DNA from: Pseudomonadota bacterium
GTDB lineage: Bacteria; Pseudomonadota; Alphaproteobacteria; Rhizobiales; Rhizobiaceae
Length of the DNA: 6,280 nt
Direction: 5' to 3'
NCBI GenBank assembly: GCA_023388675.1
Contig: JAEWFU010000213.1
Span: forward strand, 1 to 6,280
Shown: piece after piece, positions 5,810 through 6,280 of the stretch
Layout of the letters: every line of letters begins with the position of its first letter
How positions within the stretch are numbered: position 1 is the first letter of the stretch
Notes under the pieces: model-generated
Told to the model about the DNA's origin: nothing
The model's database searches: none
The model's input: the letters and a program-made list of their open reading frames with translations, nothing else
Program-made: the position numbers and the translations under genes

Positions 5810-6280
5810 TCACTCATGGCGCAGCGCGTCGATCGGGTCGAGCCGTGCGCCGCGCAGGGCGGGGAAGAACCCGAACACCATGCCGATCATGGCAGAGAAG
5901 CCGACGGCGAGCGCAATCACCGATAGGCTCGGCACGAACGGGATGGCCAGCGTGGTCGTGGCGACGACCGCGAGCAGCAGACCGAGCGCAATGCCGATCA
6001 GTCCGCCCAGCAGCGAAAGCACCGTGGCCTCGACGAGGAACTGCACGAGAATGTGCTTTTCATGCGCGCCGATGGCGAGCCGGATGCCGATCTCGCGCGT
6101 GCGCTCCGTCACGGACACCAGCATGATGTTCATGATGCCGATGCCGCCGACCAGCAGGCTCACCCCCGCCAGCGCCCCCAGCATGCCGGTCATCACCGTG
6201 GTCGTGCTGGTCATCGCGTCGGCGATCTGGGTCATGTCGCGCACGTCGAAATTGTCTTCCTGCCCCGGTGCGATCCGACG
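5810..6280 (-). CDS. MacB-like ABC transporter permease, C-terminal part (start lies outside the window)
   Basis: The last 156 residues of a longer protein, open to the right edge. The visible part is the standard C-terminus of MacB/FtsX-family permeases. GQEDNFDVRDMTQIADA closes the large periplasmic domain. A transmembrane helix (about 33-55) contains the conserved GGIGIMNIMLVSV, and the cytoplasmic coupling segment TERTREIGIRLAIGA (58-72) follows. Two further membrane helices (about 79-105 and 118-140) end in FFPALRGARLDPIDALRHE. MacB works with a periplasmic adaptor (MacA) and an outer-membrane channel to expel macrolides, peptides or lipids by a mechanotransmission cycle. Whether this copy has the N-terminal ATPase domain fused, as in true MacB, cannot be seen, so I give no symbol. 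A GTG at 6244 inside the frame is not the start because homology continues upstream of it. It ends just inside the heptamer repeat hairpin that separates it from the convergent NUDIX gene. Confidence 0.9.
   Translation of the reverse strand, partial: RRIAPGQEDNFDVRDMTQIADAMTSTTTVMTGMLGALAGVSLLVGGIGIMNIMLVSVTERTREIGIRLAIGAHEKHILVQFLVEATVLSLLGGLIGIALGLLLAVVATTTLAIPFVPSLSVIALAVGFSAMIGMVFGFFPALRGARLDPIDALRHE

Overview
The window is chromosomal DNA with high G+C content from an alphaproteobacterium, most likely a Hyphomicrobiales (Rhizobiales) member of the Mesorhizobium/Phyllobacteriaceae type. This is inferred from four things: a class I IlvC of rhizobial type, a BA14K-family secreted protein (a family largely confined to this order), a 48-bp intergenic repeat of a style common in rhizobial genomes, and a heptameric GAATAG/GAGTAG-type intergenic repeat. 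No database search was possible, so the genus is a guess.

Layout. Positions 1-46 hold the first codons of an unidentified minus-strand gene. Positions 47-343 are a divergent intergenic region with a perfect 48-bp inverted repeat just upstream of ilvC. ilvC (344-1363, +) is a complete ketol-acid reductoisomerase of branched-chain amino acid synthesis and ends before a strong intrinsic terminator. A two-gene cluster follows on the + strand: a trypsin-like serine protease (1508-2569) and, 8 bp later, a 77-residue protein (2578-2811). The small protein looks like a detached copy of the protease's own N-terminal domain. This pair is the most interesting part of the window. It ends in a hairpin and is followed by a good match to a sigma-54 (-24/-12) promoter in front of a small PilZ-domain protein (2935-3231).

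A bidirectional terminator (3235-3272) separates the PilZ gene from a convergent minus-strand BA14K-family gene (3288-3755). Upstream of the BA14K gene, in a divergent region, are two exact 8-bp direct repeats spaced 11 bp apart, resembling a response-regulator site. Rightwards from there runs a translationally coupled pair: an endonuclease/exonuclease/phosphatase (EEP) family enzyme (3913-5025) and a NUDIX hydrolase (5022-5750), overlapping by ATGA. A heptamer-based inverted repeat (5728-5806) supplies the last codons of the NUDIX gene. It separates that gene from a convergent minus-strand MacB-type ABC transporter permease (5810-6280), cut off by the window edge.

How the genes fit together. 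ilvC, the PilZ gene and the BA14K gene appear to be separate transcription units with their own terminators. The protease/small-protein pair and the EEP/NUDIX pair are probable two-gene operons. Nothing shows that the window as a whole is one system, and there is no sign of phage, transposase, tRNA or CRISPR.
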